DNA of 8,496 bases from CAZJNX01 sp964547415 (GTDB lineage: Bacteria > Pseudomonadota > Alphaproteobacteria > Rhizobiales > Amorphaceae), in contig CAZJNX010000198.1 in assembly GCA_964547415.1 (NCBI GenBank), positions 1-8,496 of the forward strand, written 5' to 3'. Below, one piece after another: positions 1-6,677 of this stretch (its first letter is position 1; every line of letters starts with the position of its first letter). A model generated the notes under the pieces. The model was not told the DNA's origin. It saw nothing but the letters and a program-made list of their open reading frames with translations, and did no database searches. The translations under genes were made by a program, and so were the position numbers.

Positions 1-57
1 GGCGTGGATCGACCTCGCCTTGGTGAGCCCGAGCTCAAAAAACACAGTTGCCCCCTG
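1..57. other. Foreign junction at the end of the Ldh2 gene (possible IS end or rearrangement)
   Basis: The Ldh2 coding similarity stops abruptly at about base 57. The remaining bases contain an A-tract (37-42) unlike the GC-rich surroundings and a small perfect inverted repeat, TGAGC-CCGA-GCTCA (24-37). None of the three minus frames gives the expected Ldh2 C-terminal motif. The stretch may be the edge of an insertion sequence, a rearrangement, or the repeat at which an assembly broke. I do not recognise a specific element, and it is too short to classify. Confidence 0.35.
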
Positions 58-764
58 GGGTCGGGAACGGCGGTGTCGGCCGAGGCGCCGTAGAGGATGC
101 GCGGGTCGTTCGAGTCGGCGCCGCCAGCGTCCACGAGGGCGTCGGCGGGAAGGGCCGGGCCGCCGCCGAGGGCGACGAGGGCCTTGCCTTCCGCGACGCG
201 GCTCGTGGCGAAGTCGAGGATGAAGTGGTCCGCCGTCCCGTCCGCGGCGCGGTTCGGCACGCCGACGGTGACGGGCGCGGTGGACATCGCCCGGGAGGCC
301 GCGCCGAAGGGGGCGACGAGGCGGCTGCCGGCCACCGTCACGAAGTGGATCGACACGAGCCCCTTGTCGGCTAGGATCTCCGCCCACGCCCCGATGCGCC
401 CGAGGTGCCCCGCGTTGCGAAGGGCGAGGACGGCGACGCCGGTCTCGGCGACCATCCCGGCGAGGAGGTCCGTCGCCACGTGGCCCAGCACCTGGCCGAA
501 GCCGAAGCGCCCGTCGAGGAGGGCGAGGGCGTCGGTCCTGACGAGGGTCTCGGGCCGGGCAGGCGTGGTGACGGTGCCGTTCGCGAGGTACTCGAGGTAG
601 CGCGGCGTGCGCACGATGCCGTGGCTCGGGTGGCCGGAGGCGTCCGCGTCGACGAGGTGGCGGGCAACGAGGACGGCCTCCGCGCGCGGCAGGCCCGCCG
701 CTTCGTAGATGGCCGCGAGCCAGTCCTTGAGGACCGGGACGGGGAGGGTGAGGGGAGCGGCCAT
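1..764 (-). CDS. Ldh2-family 2-hydroxyacid (malate/lactate/ureidoglycolate-type) dehydrogenase, 3' end missing
   Basis: Read from ATG at 764 the frame stays open to the window edge (254 codons). Seen: an N-terminal helix region, then ADASGHPSHG (residues 40-49, with His48 where the family has its conserved SHG), RTPRYLEYL (52-60), FGFGQVLGH, and NAGHLGRIG (His120 in the GHxGxxG-type motif). Later come a VGVPNR segment and DFATSRVAEGKA. These are marks of the NAD(P)-dependent Ldh2/MDH2 oxidoreductases, which interconvert 2-hydroxy acids (or related imino acids) and 2-oxo acids in the cytoplasm. The start lies 8 bases after the dctM stop, with GTGAGG-like purines overlapping that stop, so it is the last gene of the TRAP operon and probably processes the imported acid. 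Family members are normally about 330-360 residues and have a PFGxHKGxGL-like motif soon after the DPxxLYG segment. Here similarity ends near Asp235-Pro236 (about base 57), and none of the three frames below that restores it. Substrate cannot be told. Confidence 0.85.
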   Translation of the reverse strand, partial: MAAPLTLPVPVLKDWLAAIYEAAGLPRAEAVLVARHLVDADASGHPSHGIVRTPRYLEYLANGTVTTPARPETLVRTDALALLDGRFGFGQVLGHVATDLLAGMVAETGVAVLALRNAGHLGRIGAWAEILADKGLVSIHFVTVAGSRLVAPFGAASRAMSTAPVTVGVPNRAADGTADHFILDFATSRVAEGKALVALGGGPALPADALVDAGGADSNDPRILYGASADTAVPDPRGQLCFLSSGSPRRGRST

Positions 765-772
765 CGCCCGCC

Positions 773-2050
773 TCACCGGTAGATGAGGGTCGGCAGCCAC
801 ATGGTGAGCGGCGGCACGAAGGTGACGAGGAGGAGGACGGCGACGAGGGGCACGAGGAAGGGCGCGGTCGCCACCACGCAGGTCTCGAACGGCAGGCGCG
901 CGATGCGCGAGAGCACGTAGAGCACCATCCCGATGGGCGGCGTGAGCAGCCCGATCATCAGGTTCAGGACCATCATGACGCCGAAGTGGACCGGGTCGAC
1001 GCCGAGCTGCACGGCGATCGGCAGGAGCACCGGCGTCAGGATGGTGATGGCCGCCACCGTCTCCAGGAAGCAGCCGACGATGAGCAGGATCAGGTTGATG
1101 AGAAGGAGAAGGAGGATCGGGTTCTCGGTGAGGGCGAGGAGGGCGTTCGCGAACGCCTCCGGCGCCCGGTTCGAGGTGAGCACCCAGGCGAAGATGGACG
1201 CCGCGGCCACGATGAACAGGACCACCGCCGTCGTCTCGATGGTGTCGAACGACACCCGCAGGAACCGCTTCCAGGTGAGGGTGCGGTAGACGACGAGGCC
1301 CAGGAACAGGGCGTAGGCGCAGGCCGCGATCGCCGCCTCGGTGGGGGTGAAGATGCCGAACAGGATCCCGCCCACGATGATGACCGGCGTCAGCAGCGAC
1401 AGGAACGCGTCGGCGAAGCTGCGGGCGAGGACCGACAGGCGGAAGGCCTGGTCCCGCGGATAGCCCCGCGCCCGCGCGTACCACCAGATCATCGCCATCA
1501 GCGACAGCGCCATCAGGAGCCCGGGGATGAAGCCGGCCGCGAACAGCTGCCCGATGGAGGCCCCGCCGACGACGCCGTAAATCACCATGGGAAGGCTCGG
1601 CGGGATGATCGGCCCGATGGTGGAGGAGGCGGCGGTGACGCCGACGGCGAAGCCCGGGTCGTACTTCGCCTCGCGCATCGCCTTGATCTCGATGGCGCCG
1701 AGGCCGCCCGCGTCGGCGACGGCCGCGCCCGACATCCCCGCGAAGATGACCGACGCGCCCACGTTCACGTGGCCGAGGCCGCCGCGCATCCAGCCCACGA
1801 TCGCCCGGGCGAAGGCGAAGATGCGCGTGGTGATGCCGGCCGTGTTCATGAGGTTGCCGGCCAGGATGAAGAACGGGACGGCGAGCAGCGGGAAGCTGTC
1901 GACGCCGTTGATCATCCGGTGGGCCACGACCATCTCCGGCACCTGACCGGTGACGAGGATGAAGATCGCCGCGGAGCCGGCGAGCGCGATCGCCACCGGC
2001 ACCCCGAGGGCGAGCATCCCGAACAGGAGGACGAACAGGAGAACGAGCAT
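773..2050 (-). CDS. dctM: TRAP transporter large permease subunit (DctM-like)
   Basis: A 425-residue, almost wholly hydrophobic protein with about a dozen membrane segments, the usual length and pattern for the large subunit of tripartite ATP-independent periplasmic transporters. Family-typical stretches include GVPVAIALAGSA (17-28), a VPFFILAGNLMNTAGIT-like segment near residues 58-74, GASVIFAGMSGAAVADAGG (about 97-115), and SSTIGPIIPPSLPMVIYG (about 142-159). It is the ion-coupled inner-membrane channel that takes substrate from the DctP receptor and works in complex with DctQ. The ATG at 2050 lies 30 bases after the dctQ stop with only a weak GGA-type Shine-Dalgarno, so translation probably relies on operon context. 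The stop TGA (773-775) overlaps the likely ribosome binding site of the Ldh2 gene. Family is certain; substrate is not visible from this subunit. Confidence 0.96.
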   Translation of the reverse strand: MLVLLFVLLFGMLALGVPVAIALAGSAAIFILVTGQVPEMVVAHRMINGVDSFPLLAVPFFILAGNLMNTAGITTRIFAFARAIVGWMRGGLGHVNVGASVIFAGMSGAAVADAGGLGAIEIKAMREAKYDPGFAVGVTAASSTIGPIIPPSLPMVIYGVVGGASIGQLFAAGFIPGLLMALSLMAMIWWYARARGYPRDQAFRLSVLARSFADAFLSLLTPVIIVGGILFGIFTPTEAAIAACAYALFLGLVVYRTLTWKRFLRVSFDTIETTAVVLFIVAAASIFAWVLTSNRAPEAFANALLALTENPILLLLLINLILLIVGCFLETVAAITILTPVLLPIAVQLGVDPVHFGVMMVLNLMIGLLTPPIGMVLYVLSRIARLPFETCVVATAPFLVPLVAVLLLVTFVPPLTMWLPTLIYR

Positions 2051-2080
2051 CTTGGGTCCGCGCTCGCGGGTTGGGCGCCG

Positions 2081-2647
2081 TCAGTCGGCGCTGGTGGGGC
2101 CGGGCTCGCGCTCGTGGAGGGGCACGGTCCCCATGAGGCGGCGAACGAGGACGACGACGCCGTTGACGGTCATGACGGCGAAGCAGGCCGCCACGCCCCA
2201 GTAGAGCCAGGCCTTCGGCACGTCGATGGACACCATCATCTGCCGCGTGCGCTGGGCGAGCTCGATGGTGAGCCAGCAAAGGCCCGCGTAGAAGACGATG
2301 GACAGGCAGTCGATCGCCACCCTCAGCCAGTGGGAGATGCGCGGCGGCGCCCAGCGGTGGATCAGCTCCACCGCGATGTGGGAGCCCTTCCGCACCGCCA
2401 TGATCGAGCCGATGAAGGTGACGGCGATGAGGAGGAACCGCGCGATCTCCTCGGTCCAGCCGAGGCTGTCGTTGAGGACGTAGCGGGTGAAGAACTGCAG
2501 GAAGACGACGAAGGCGAGCCCCCAGAAGACGACGAGCACGAGATAGTCGTCGGCGCGCACGTCGGCGAGGTCGATGGGCTCGTCCTCCAGCACCACCTCC
2601 GGCGTCGTCGTCTCCGGGGGAGGGGCGGCGTCCGGGCGCTCGTTCAC
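2081..2647 (-). CDS. dctQ: TRAP transporter small permease subunit (DctQ-like)
   Basis: A 188-residue protein with four predicted membrane segments (about 34-55, 68-86, 108-132, 146-170). The DctQ signature reads FFTRYVLNDSLGWTEEIAR (52-70), followed by FIGSIMAVRKGSHI (78-91). It forms the small inner-membrane half of the TRAP permease. I chose the GTG at 2647 because it overlaps the TGA of the preceding GFA-type gene as GTGA, a typical coupled start, and because longer readings upstream are only out-of-frame translation of that gene. The first ~33 residues are an acidic, proline-rich cytoplasmic extension before the first helix, somewhat longer than in minimal DctQ proteins. A GGGGA stretch about 7 bases upstream may serve as ribosome binding site. 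The family call is firm, the start fairly so. Confidence 0.93.
   Translation of the reverse strand: MNERPDAAPPPETTTPEVVLEDEPIDLADVRADDYLVLVVFWGLAFVVFLQFFTRYVLNDSLGWTEEIARFLLIAVTFIGSIMAVRKGSHIAVELIHRWAPPRISHWLRVAIDCLSIVFYAGLCWLTIELAQRTRQMMVSIDVPKAWLYWGVAACFAVMTVNGVVVLVRRLMGTVPLHEREPGPTSAD
2644..2647 (-). other. GTGA stop/start overlap coupling the GFA-type gene to dctQ
   Basis: On the minus strand the bases GTGA contain both the GTG start of dctQ (2647-2645) and the TGA stop of the GFA-type gene (2646-2644). Such four-base overlaps usually indicate translational coupling, so the GFA-type protein is likely made together with the transporter permease rather than being an unrelated neighbour. 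Confidence 0.8.
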
Positions 2648-3120
2648 GGGCGGTCCCCAGCACCGCAGCGGGCGGAGAAGGCCGCCACGAGGGCGTCGTC
2701 GTCGGGCGGTTGTCCGTCGAAGGTGATCATGTCGGGGTCGAAACGGATCCAGGGCTGGGCGCTCGCCGTCCAGATGTGGCCGACCGGCTCGATCCACGCC
2801 GTGTCGTCGAGGGTGCCGGCCTTCACGTTGACGGCGTCGCGGCCCTCACGGGCGTGGACGAGGCGCACCCCGCAGTCGGGGCAGAAGTGGCCGTCGAGGA
2901 CGGCGCCGCTCCGCGCGGTCCGGGAGCGGCGCTTCATCGCCGACCAGTCGATGGAAAGCCCGGCGCGGGGAAGGCGCATGGACATGCCGAAGGCGGACGC
3001 GGACTGCCGCTGGCACTCGGTGCAGTGGCAGCAGTAGACGGTGAGCGGCATCGCCGTCACGCGGTAGCGGACGGCGCCGCACTGGCAGCCGCCCGACCAC
3101 GGCAGCGGGGGCGGCGCCAT
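2644..3120 (-). CDS. GFA/CENP-V-type zinc-binding protein
   Basis: A 158-residue protein with the full cysteine layout of the GFA (glutathione-dependent formaldehyde-activating)/CENP-V fold. It has C12-x-C14 in GGCQCGAVRY, C30-C31-H-C33-x-x-C36 in YCCHCTEC, and C80-x-x-C83 in FCPDCG. These cysteines normally bind two zinc ions. Most family members have no proven reaction; the founding enzyme was linked to S-hydroxymethylglutathione formation, and relatives are annotated only by fold. It is cytoplasmic, with no signal peptide or membrane helix. The gene sits between the TRAP receptor gene (28-base gap) and dctQ (4-base overlap), so it is an integral operon member. It may handle a reactive (aldehyde or thiol-adduct) form of the imported compound, but this is inference. 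The start at 3120 has only a modest purine-rich leader. Confidence 0.9.
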   Translation of the reverse strand: MAPPPLPWSGGCQCGAVRYRVTAMPLTVYCCHCTECQRQSASAFGMSMRLPRAGLSIDWSAMKRRSRTARSGAVLDGHFCPDCGVRLVHAREGRDAVNVKAGTLDDTAWIEPVGHIWTASAQPWIRFDPDMITFDGQPPDDDALVAAFSARCGAGDRP

Positions 3121-3148
3121 CGCCGCCCGTCCGCCAGGAGGCCCGCCC

Positions 3149-4117
3149 CTACCGGATCGCCTGCAACTTGTCGTAGGTCTCCCGGTCCCAGGTGGCCATG
3201 TCGCCGTTGTGGAGCTTCACGGTCGCCTCGCGGAAGGGCGTGCGGTCCACCTCGTTGACGTTGACGCCCTGCTCGCGGAACCAGTCGACGAGCTCCTTCT
3301 CCGCCTGGATGATCTGGTCGGTGGCGCACACCGCCGCCTCCTCGGCGACCGTGGCGAGGGCCTGGCGGTCCTCCTCCGACATGGAATCCCAGCGCGGGCC
3401 GCCGACGATGGTCAGGAGCGCGTCGGTGATGTGGCCGGTGAGGTTGATGTCGGACTGGACCTCGTAGAACTTCTTGGCCTGGATGGTCGGCAGCGGGTTC
3501 TCCTGCGCGTCCACCGTGCCCTGCTGCAGGGCGAGGTAGACCTCCGCGAAGGCGATCGGCGTCGGGTTGGCGTCCGCCGCGCGCGGGAACATCATGTAGA
3601 GCGGCGCGTTCGGCACGCGGATCTTGAGCCCCTCCATGTCCTCGGGCTTCATGATGGGCTTGTTCGAGGTGACGTGCCGGTTGCCGTAGTAGGTCATCGC
3701 CACGATGTGGTTGCCCGTGGCGTCGGTGTAGCCCTCCGCGAGCTCGTCGAACAGGTCCGAGTTGCGGAACGCGTCCCAGTGCTCGTAGTCGCGGAACATG
3801 AAGGGCGCGCCGCCGATGGCGATGGGCCCGTAGGCGCGGCCCGCGAACAGCTGCCCGGTGTAGATGACGTCCACGGTGCCGAGGCCGAGACCCTCGTTGA
3901 TGTCCACCTCCTTGCCGAGGGAGGACGCGGGAAAGACCTCGATCCCGTAGCGCCCGTCGGTCGCCTCCATCAGGGCGTCGCTCGCCGCGACGGCGCACGT
4001 GTGATAGGGCTCGGACGTCTCGTAGACGTGGGCCCATTTCAGCATGGTCTGGGCCGATGCGGGGCCGGCGATCACGACGCCGGCGGCGGCTGCGATGAGG
4101 GCAGCGCGAAGGGTCAT
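3149..4117 (-). CDS. dctP: TRAP transporter periplasmic substrate-binding protein (DctP/SiaP-like)
   Basis: A 322-residue receptor. Residues 1-22 are a Sec signal peptide (MTLR, hydrophobic Ala/Val core, cleavage after A20-S21-A22). The mature part starts QTMLKWAHVYE. Family motifs follow: GLGLGTVDVIYTG (76-88), GNRHVTSNKP (145-154), MEGLKIRVPNAP (161-172), FAEVYLALQQGTVDAQENP (190-208) and AKKFYEV (214-220). The pattern resembles the SiaP-type branch. Arg147 and Arg167 fall where the SiaP arginines that bind the substrate carboxylate lie, and Asn207 is in the QENP motif, so the ligand is very probably an organic acid. Nothing nearby suggests sialic acid catabolism. I chose the ATG at 4117 because a strong GAGGAGG (4126-4132) precedes it by 8 bases and the signal peptide begins there; a longer in-frame reading to 4309 lacks both. 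First gene of the operon, feeding DctQ and DctM. Confidence 0.96.
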   Translation of the reverse strand: MTLRAALIAAAAGVVIAGPASAQTMLKWAHVYETSEPYHTCAVAASDALMEATDGRYGIEVFPASSLGKEVDINEGLGLGTVDVIYTGQLFAGRAYGPIAIGGAPFMFRDYEHWDAFRNSDLFDELAEGYTDATGNHIVAMTYYGNRHVTSNKPIMKPEDMEGLKIRVPNAPLYMMFPRAADANPTPIAFAEVYLALQQGTVDAQENPLPTIQAKKFYEVQSDINLTGHITDALLTIVGGPRWDSMSEEDRQALATVAEEAAVCATDQIIQAEKELVDWFREQGVNVNEVDRTPFREATVKLHNGDMATWDRETYDKLQAIR

Positions 4118-4144
4118 CCTGTCGTCCTCCTCGGGTGACGACGC

Positions 4145-4188
4145 CCGGCAGGGCCGCCCGCCCCTTCGGGAGGAGCGGCCGGTGCCGG
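4145..4188 (-). promoter_or_regulatory. Long hairpin with anti-Shine-Dalgarno bases in the dctP leader
   Basis: An imperfect stem lies 28 bases upstream of the dctP start. CCGGCA (4145-4150) pairs with TGCCGG (4183-4188), and GGCCGC (4152-4157) pairs with GCGGCC (4175-4180), separated by a small bulge. In the transcript, the apical part contains CUCCUCC (4169-4175), which can pair over six bases with the GAGGAGGA Shine-Dalgarno at 4125-4132. A leader that modulates dctP translation is possible. In sequence this GC-rich it may also be chance. Confidence 0.3.
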
Positions 4189-4213
4189 CGAGCCGTCCGG
4201 GGTTTCCTGCCTG

Positions 4214-4235
4214 ACGGGTCTCTTGGCGGACCCGT
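4214..4235. promoter_or_regulatory. Perfect 7-bp inverted repeat upstream of dctP (candidate operator)
   Basis: ACGGGTC (4214-4220) and GACCCGT (4229-4235) are exact reverse complements separated by eight bases, about 100 bases upstream of the dctP start and downstream of the candidate promoter. The layout fits a repressor operator (GntR- or LacI-type regulators commonly control TRAP operons). No T-tract follows on either strand, so it is less likely to be a terminator of the neighbouring gene. No regulator gene is in the window. Confidence 0.4.
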
Positions 4236-4280
4236 TCGTCGATGGGCGGGCGGGCGAACCGCGCCGCCCGCGCCGACGGG

Positions 4281-4309
4281 ACGCTTCCACGCCACGGCCC
4301 GCGCGTCAA
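4281..4309 (-). promoter_or_regulatory. Candidate sigma-70 promoter for the TRAP operon
   Basis: On the minus strand TTGACG (4304-4309) is followed after 17 bases by AAGCGT (4281-4286), a good -35 and a weak -10. It would start a transcript with a leader of roughly 160 bases before dctP that includes the inverted repeat and hairpin described separately. Weak evidence; alphaproteobacterial -10 boxes are often poor. Confidence 0.25.
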
Positions 4310-4373
4310 CTGGGGACCATCGTCCTGTCGGTCTTCGCCCGGCCGGCGCGGCGGCTTCTCCGGCGGCGGCGCG

Positions 4374-6203
4374 TCAGGGGGAGGGCGGGGCCACCTGCCA
4401 CCAGCGGTCGAGCGGGTCGGGGACGAGGCCCTCCTCCGGCGGCTGCCCGAACCGGTCCTGGTAGGCGAGGCGGACGACGTCCGATCGCCACAGCGGGATC
4501 ATCGGGACGGCGTGGCGGAGCGTGCGGTCGAAGGCGCGGCCGGCGGTCCGAAGCGCCTCGGGCGAGCGGGCCGCCTCGAGCGCCTCGACGGAGCGGTCGA
4601 CGGCCGGGTCGGACAGGCCCGACAGGGCGTAGCTCGCCGGCGCCTCGGCGAGGTCGGAGTGCCACAGGAGCCGCTCGGCCGTTCCGGGCAGCCGGGCGGG
4701 CGCCCAGGACAGGGTCGCGAGGTCGAAGTCGCGGTCGAGCATGCGGTTCGTCGCCGCCTGGGGGTCGGCCTGCACGGGGCGGAGCACGATGCCGAGCCGC
4801 CGCGCCGTCCGCTCCAGCCAGGCGAGGGGCCGGTCGTAGGCGGGGCCCGGGGAGACGACCGACAGGACGACCGGCCGGCCGGTCGCCGGGTCCGTGCGCG
4901 CCCCGTCCCGGACGGCAAGGCCGGCCTCGTCGAGGAGGCGGCTCGCGACGGCGAGCGCCTCCCGGCTGCCGCCGGACGGCAGGCCGCGGAACGGGTCCGC
5001 CCGGGACAGGACGGCCGCGTCCGGCGCGACGCCCGCGGCGAGGAGGAGCGCCCGCTCCTCCGGTCCGGCCGGCCCCTCCGCGGCGAGCGCGGTGTCGCCG
5101 AAGACGCTCCCGAAGCGCTCCATCCCCCCGGCGAAGAGCGTGCGGTTCGCGCCCTCGAAGTCCCAGCAAAGGCAAAGGGCGAGGCGGACCCGCCGGTCGG
5201 CGAGGAGCGGGCGGCGCATGTTGAAGACGAGCCCGTGGACCGTGCCCGCCCCCGGGCGATCCACGACCGTCTTGCGGATCGCGCCGGAGGAGAAGGCGGG
5301 CCCCGCGTAGGCCGCGCGCCAGCGGGACGGGTCGTCCTCGAAGGCGACGTCGTGGCCGCCCGCCCGGAAGGCCTCGAGGGCGACGGTCTCGTCGCGGAAG
5401 TAGGCGATCTCGATCCGCTCGAAGTTGAAGCGCCCGCGCGCGACCGGGTGGTCCGCCGCCCACCAGCCGGGGACGCGCTCCAGCACCACGCGGCGCGGGG
5501 CCTCCACCTCCGCGAGCCGGTAGGGGCCACAGCCGAGGGGGGCGGCCCGCGCCTCCCGCCGCGGCCGGTCCCGCCAGTGGTGCGCCGGATGGATGGGGAT
5601 CGCGGCGAGCCGCCGCACGAGGTCCCGGTCGCCCGGCCGCGTGGACAGGATCGAGACCGCCCGCTCCCCCTCCACCCGCACGGACAGGGGGCGGAAAGCC
5701 TGCCGGTAGAACGGGGCGCCCTCCGCCTTCAGCGTCTCGAAGGTGAAGGCGACGTCGTCGGCCGTCACCGGCGTCCCGTCGTGCCAGCGGGCCCGTTCGT
5801 CGAGGAGGAAGTCGACGCGGGAGAAGTCCTCGGCGACCGCGAGGCCGCGGGCGAGGAGGCCGTAGAAGCTCGCCACCTCGTCCTCGCTCGCCAACACGAG
5901 GCGGTCGTAGAGGAGGCGGATGTCGCCCGCGGGCGTGCCGGGATAGTGGAGCGTGTCGGTGGTGTCGAAGGCGCCGATGCGGGCGAGGCGCAAGGTGCCC
6001 CCCTTCGGCGCGTCCGGGTCCACGTAGGCGAAGGCGGCGAAGTCCGGCCCGTACTTCAGCCGTCCGAGGGGCGAGAAGCCGTGGGCGAGGGCGCCCGCGC
6101 CGGGGGCGGCGGCCACGGGCGGCACGGCGAGCGCGGCCGCGGCGGCGAGCGACCCGGCAAGGACGGCGCGGCGCGATGGTTCCGGCGTGACGGTCCGTGG
6201 CAA
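4374..6203 (-). CDS. YejA-type family 5 ABC transporter solute-binding protein, Tat-exported
   Basis: A 609-residue SBP_bac_5 protein. The N-terminus has a twin-arginine motif (SRRAVL, residues 10-15), a hydrophobic Ala-rich core and a likely cleavage near Ala31-Ala33. The mature start HGFSPLGRLKYGPDF (41-55), then YVDPDAPKGG (60-69), is the hallmark of the YejA branch, whose E. coli member serves the YejABEF oligopeptide/microcin C importer. WHDGTPVTADDVAFTF is the family-5 signature, and GLVFNMRRP with the later DFEGANRTLF again matches YejA proteins. It would bind peptides or similar solutes in the periplasm. The start is TTG at 6203: AGGAG (6209-6213) lies 5 bases upstream and no in-frame ATG or GTG gives a better start. 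No permease or ATPase genes adjoin it, so it is an orphan here; partners may lie elsewhere. It runs towards the TRAP operon, 256 bases away, with no clear terminator between. Confidence 0.93.
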   Translation of the reverse strand: MPRTVTPEPSRRAVLAGSLAAAAALAVPPVAAAPGAGALAHGFSPLGRLKYGPDFAAFAYVDPDAPKGGTLRLARIGAFDTTDTLHYPGTPAGDIRLLYDRLVLASEDEVASFYGLLARGLAVAEDFSRVDFLLDERARWHDGTPVTADDVAFTFETLKAEGAPFYRQAFRPLSVRVEGERAVSILSTRPGDRDLVRRLAAIPIHPAHHWRDRPRREARAAPLGCGPYRLAEVEAPRRVVLERVPGWWAADHPVARGRFNFERIEIAYFRDETVALEAFRAGGHDVAFEDDPSRWRAAYAGPAFSSGAIRKTVVDRPGAGTVHGLVFNMRRPLLADRRVRLALCLCWDFEGANRTLFAGGMERFGSVFGDTALAAEGPAGPEERALLLAAGVAPDAAVLSRADPFRGLPSGGSREALAVASRLLDEAGLAVRDGARTDPATGRPVVLSVVSPGPAYDRPLAWLERTARRLGIVLRPVQADPQAATNRMLDRDFDLATLSWAPARLPGTAERLLWHSDLAEAPASYALSGLSDPAVDRSVEALEAARSPEALRTAGRAFDRTLRHAVPMIPLWRSDVVRLAYQDRFGQPPEEGLVPDPLDRWWQVAPPSP

Positions 6204-6208
6204 GGCGT

Positions 6209-6213
6209 CTCCT
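6209..6213 (-). promoter_or_regulatory. Ribosome binding site that fixes a TTG start
   Basis: AGGAG on the minus strand (inside GAGAGGAGA) lies 5 bases before the TTG at 6203. The reading frame continues open upstream but holds no ATG or GTG next to a comparable site. The TTG is also placed right for a Tat signal peptide, so this site decides the start of the YejA-type gene. Confidence 0.65.
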
Positions 6214-6573
6214 CTCGTCTTCGCGTCCTCGGCTCCGCATCTGCCGCCGGGCGCGGCGGCCGGTCCGTGCGGTGCGCTGCCCGGATGGTCATGGGCCGAC
6301 GGCGATGAGAGAAAGGCGATCGCGGCGGCGGGTCAATCCGTCCGCTTTCGGCGATCCGCGCTTTCCGCGGCGGCGCGCCGTGACGGCCCGCGCCCTGCGA
6401 CGTTCCGTCCACGGGCGGTCCGGCCGGGCGGGGGCGCAAGTCGATTTGCCTTCGTCATCGAACGGTGCGACATGTGGCGACCCTGTCCGCATCGGGTCGA
6501 CGGGGCACCTGGCGGACGCTGCAACCGTCCATCGCGCGGCGGCGGCGCGGCGGGCACACCGTTGACGGAGAAA

Positions 6574-6590
6574 CGGGCGGCGACCGCCCG
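6574..6590. other. Perfect 7-bp hairpin with 3-base loop
   Basis: CGGGCGG (6574-6580) and CCGCCCG (6584-6590) are exact reverse complements around the loop CGA. On the minus strand the stem is followed by TTTCTC, so it could act as a weak intrinsic terminator for transcripts coming leftward from the RTX region. On the plus strand there is no T-tract. The role is uncertain. Confidence 0.35.
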
Positions 6591-6677
6591 GCGCATCCTC
6601 TCCCGGTCCTCGATCGGGGTGCGCCTCGGTGAGGAGCGGGACCGCGAGGCTGTCATCGCGCTGTCGCGGCGTCCGAC

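Larger units (their letters stand above)
6204..6677. other. 474-base stretch without a convincing gene
   Basis: This stretch lies between the divergently read YejA-type gene (start 6203) and the plus-strand RTX gene (start 6678). Open frames here are arginine/alanine-rich translations of GC-rich DNA with no recognisable domain. It should contain the promoter of the YejA-type gene. The best guess on the minus strand is TTGACC (6331-6336), but no good -10 follows. On the plus strand TTGACG occurs at 6562-6567, also without a -10. A short perfect hairpin at 6574-6590 is listed separately. Confidence 0.6.

Noticed and set aside
24..42. Small stem (TGAGC-CCGA-GCTCA) plus A-run as an intrinsic terminator of the Ldh2 gene
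   Set aside because: For the minus-strand transcript the T-run precedes the stem instead of following it, so it does not have terminator polarity.
2648..2797. Upstream in-frame extension of dctQ to 2797
   Set aside because: The added residues are only out-of-frame translation of the GFA-type gene, and the GTG at 2647 forms a GTGA coupled start.
986..3037. Long plus-strand open frame (683 codons) opposite the TRAP permease and GFA-type genes
   Set aside because: It is the antisense shadow of well-recognised genes. Its translation is rich in Arg, Asp, Gly and His with no domain, as GC-rich DNA produces.
3057..4295. Minus-strand frame of 412 codons overlapping dctP
   Set aside because: It is an out-of-frame reading of dctP, rich in Arg and Pro. 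The dctP frame has the signal peptide, Shine-Dalgarno and family motifs.
4242..6308. Long plus-strand open frame (688 codons) opposite the YejA-type gene
   Set aside because: Antisense shadow with low-complexity composition. The minus strand encodes a full SBP_bac_5 protein with clear motifs.
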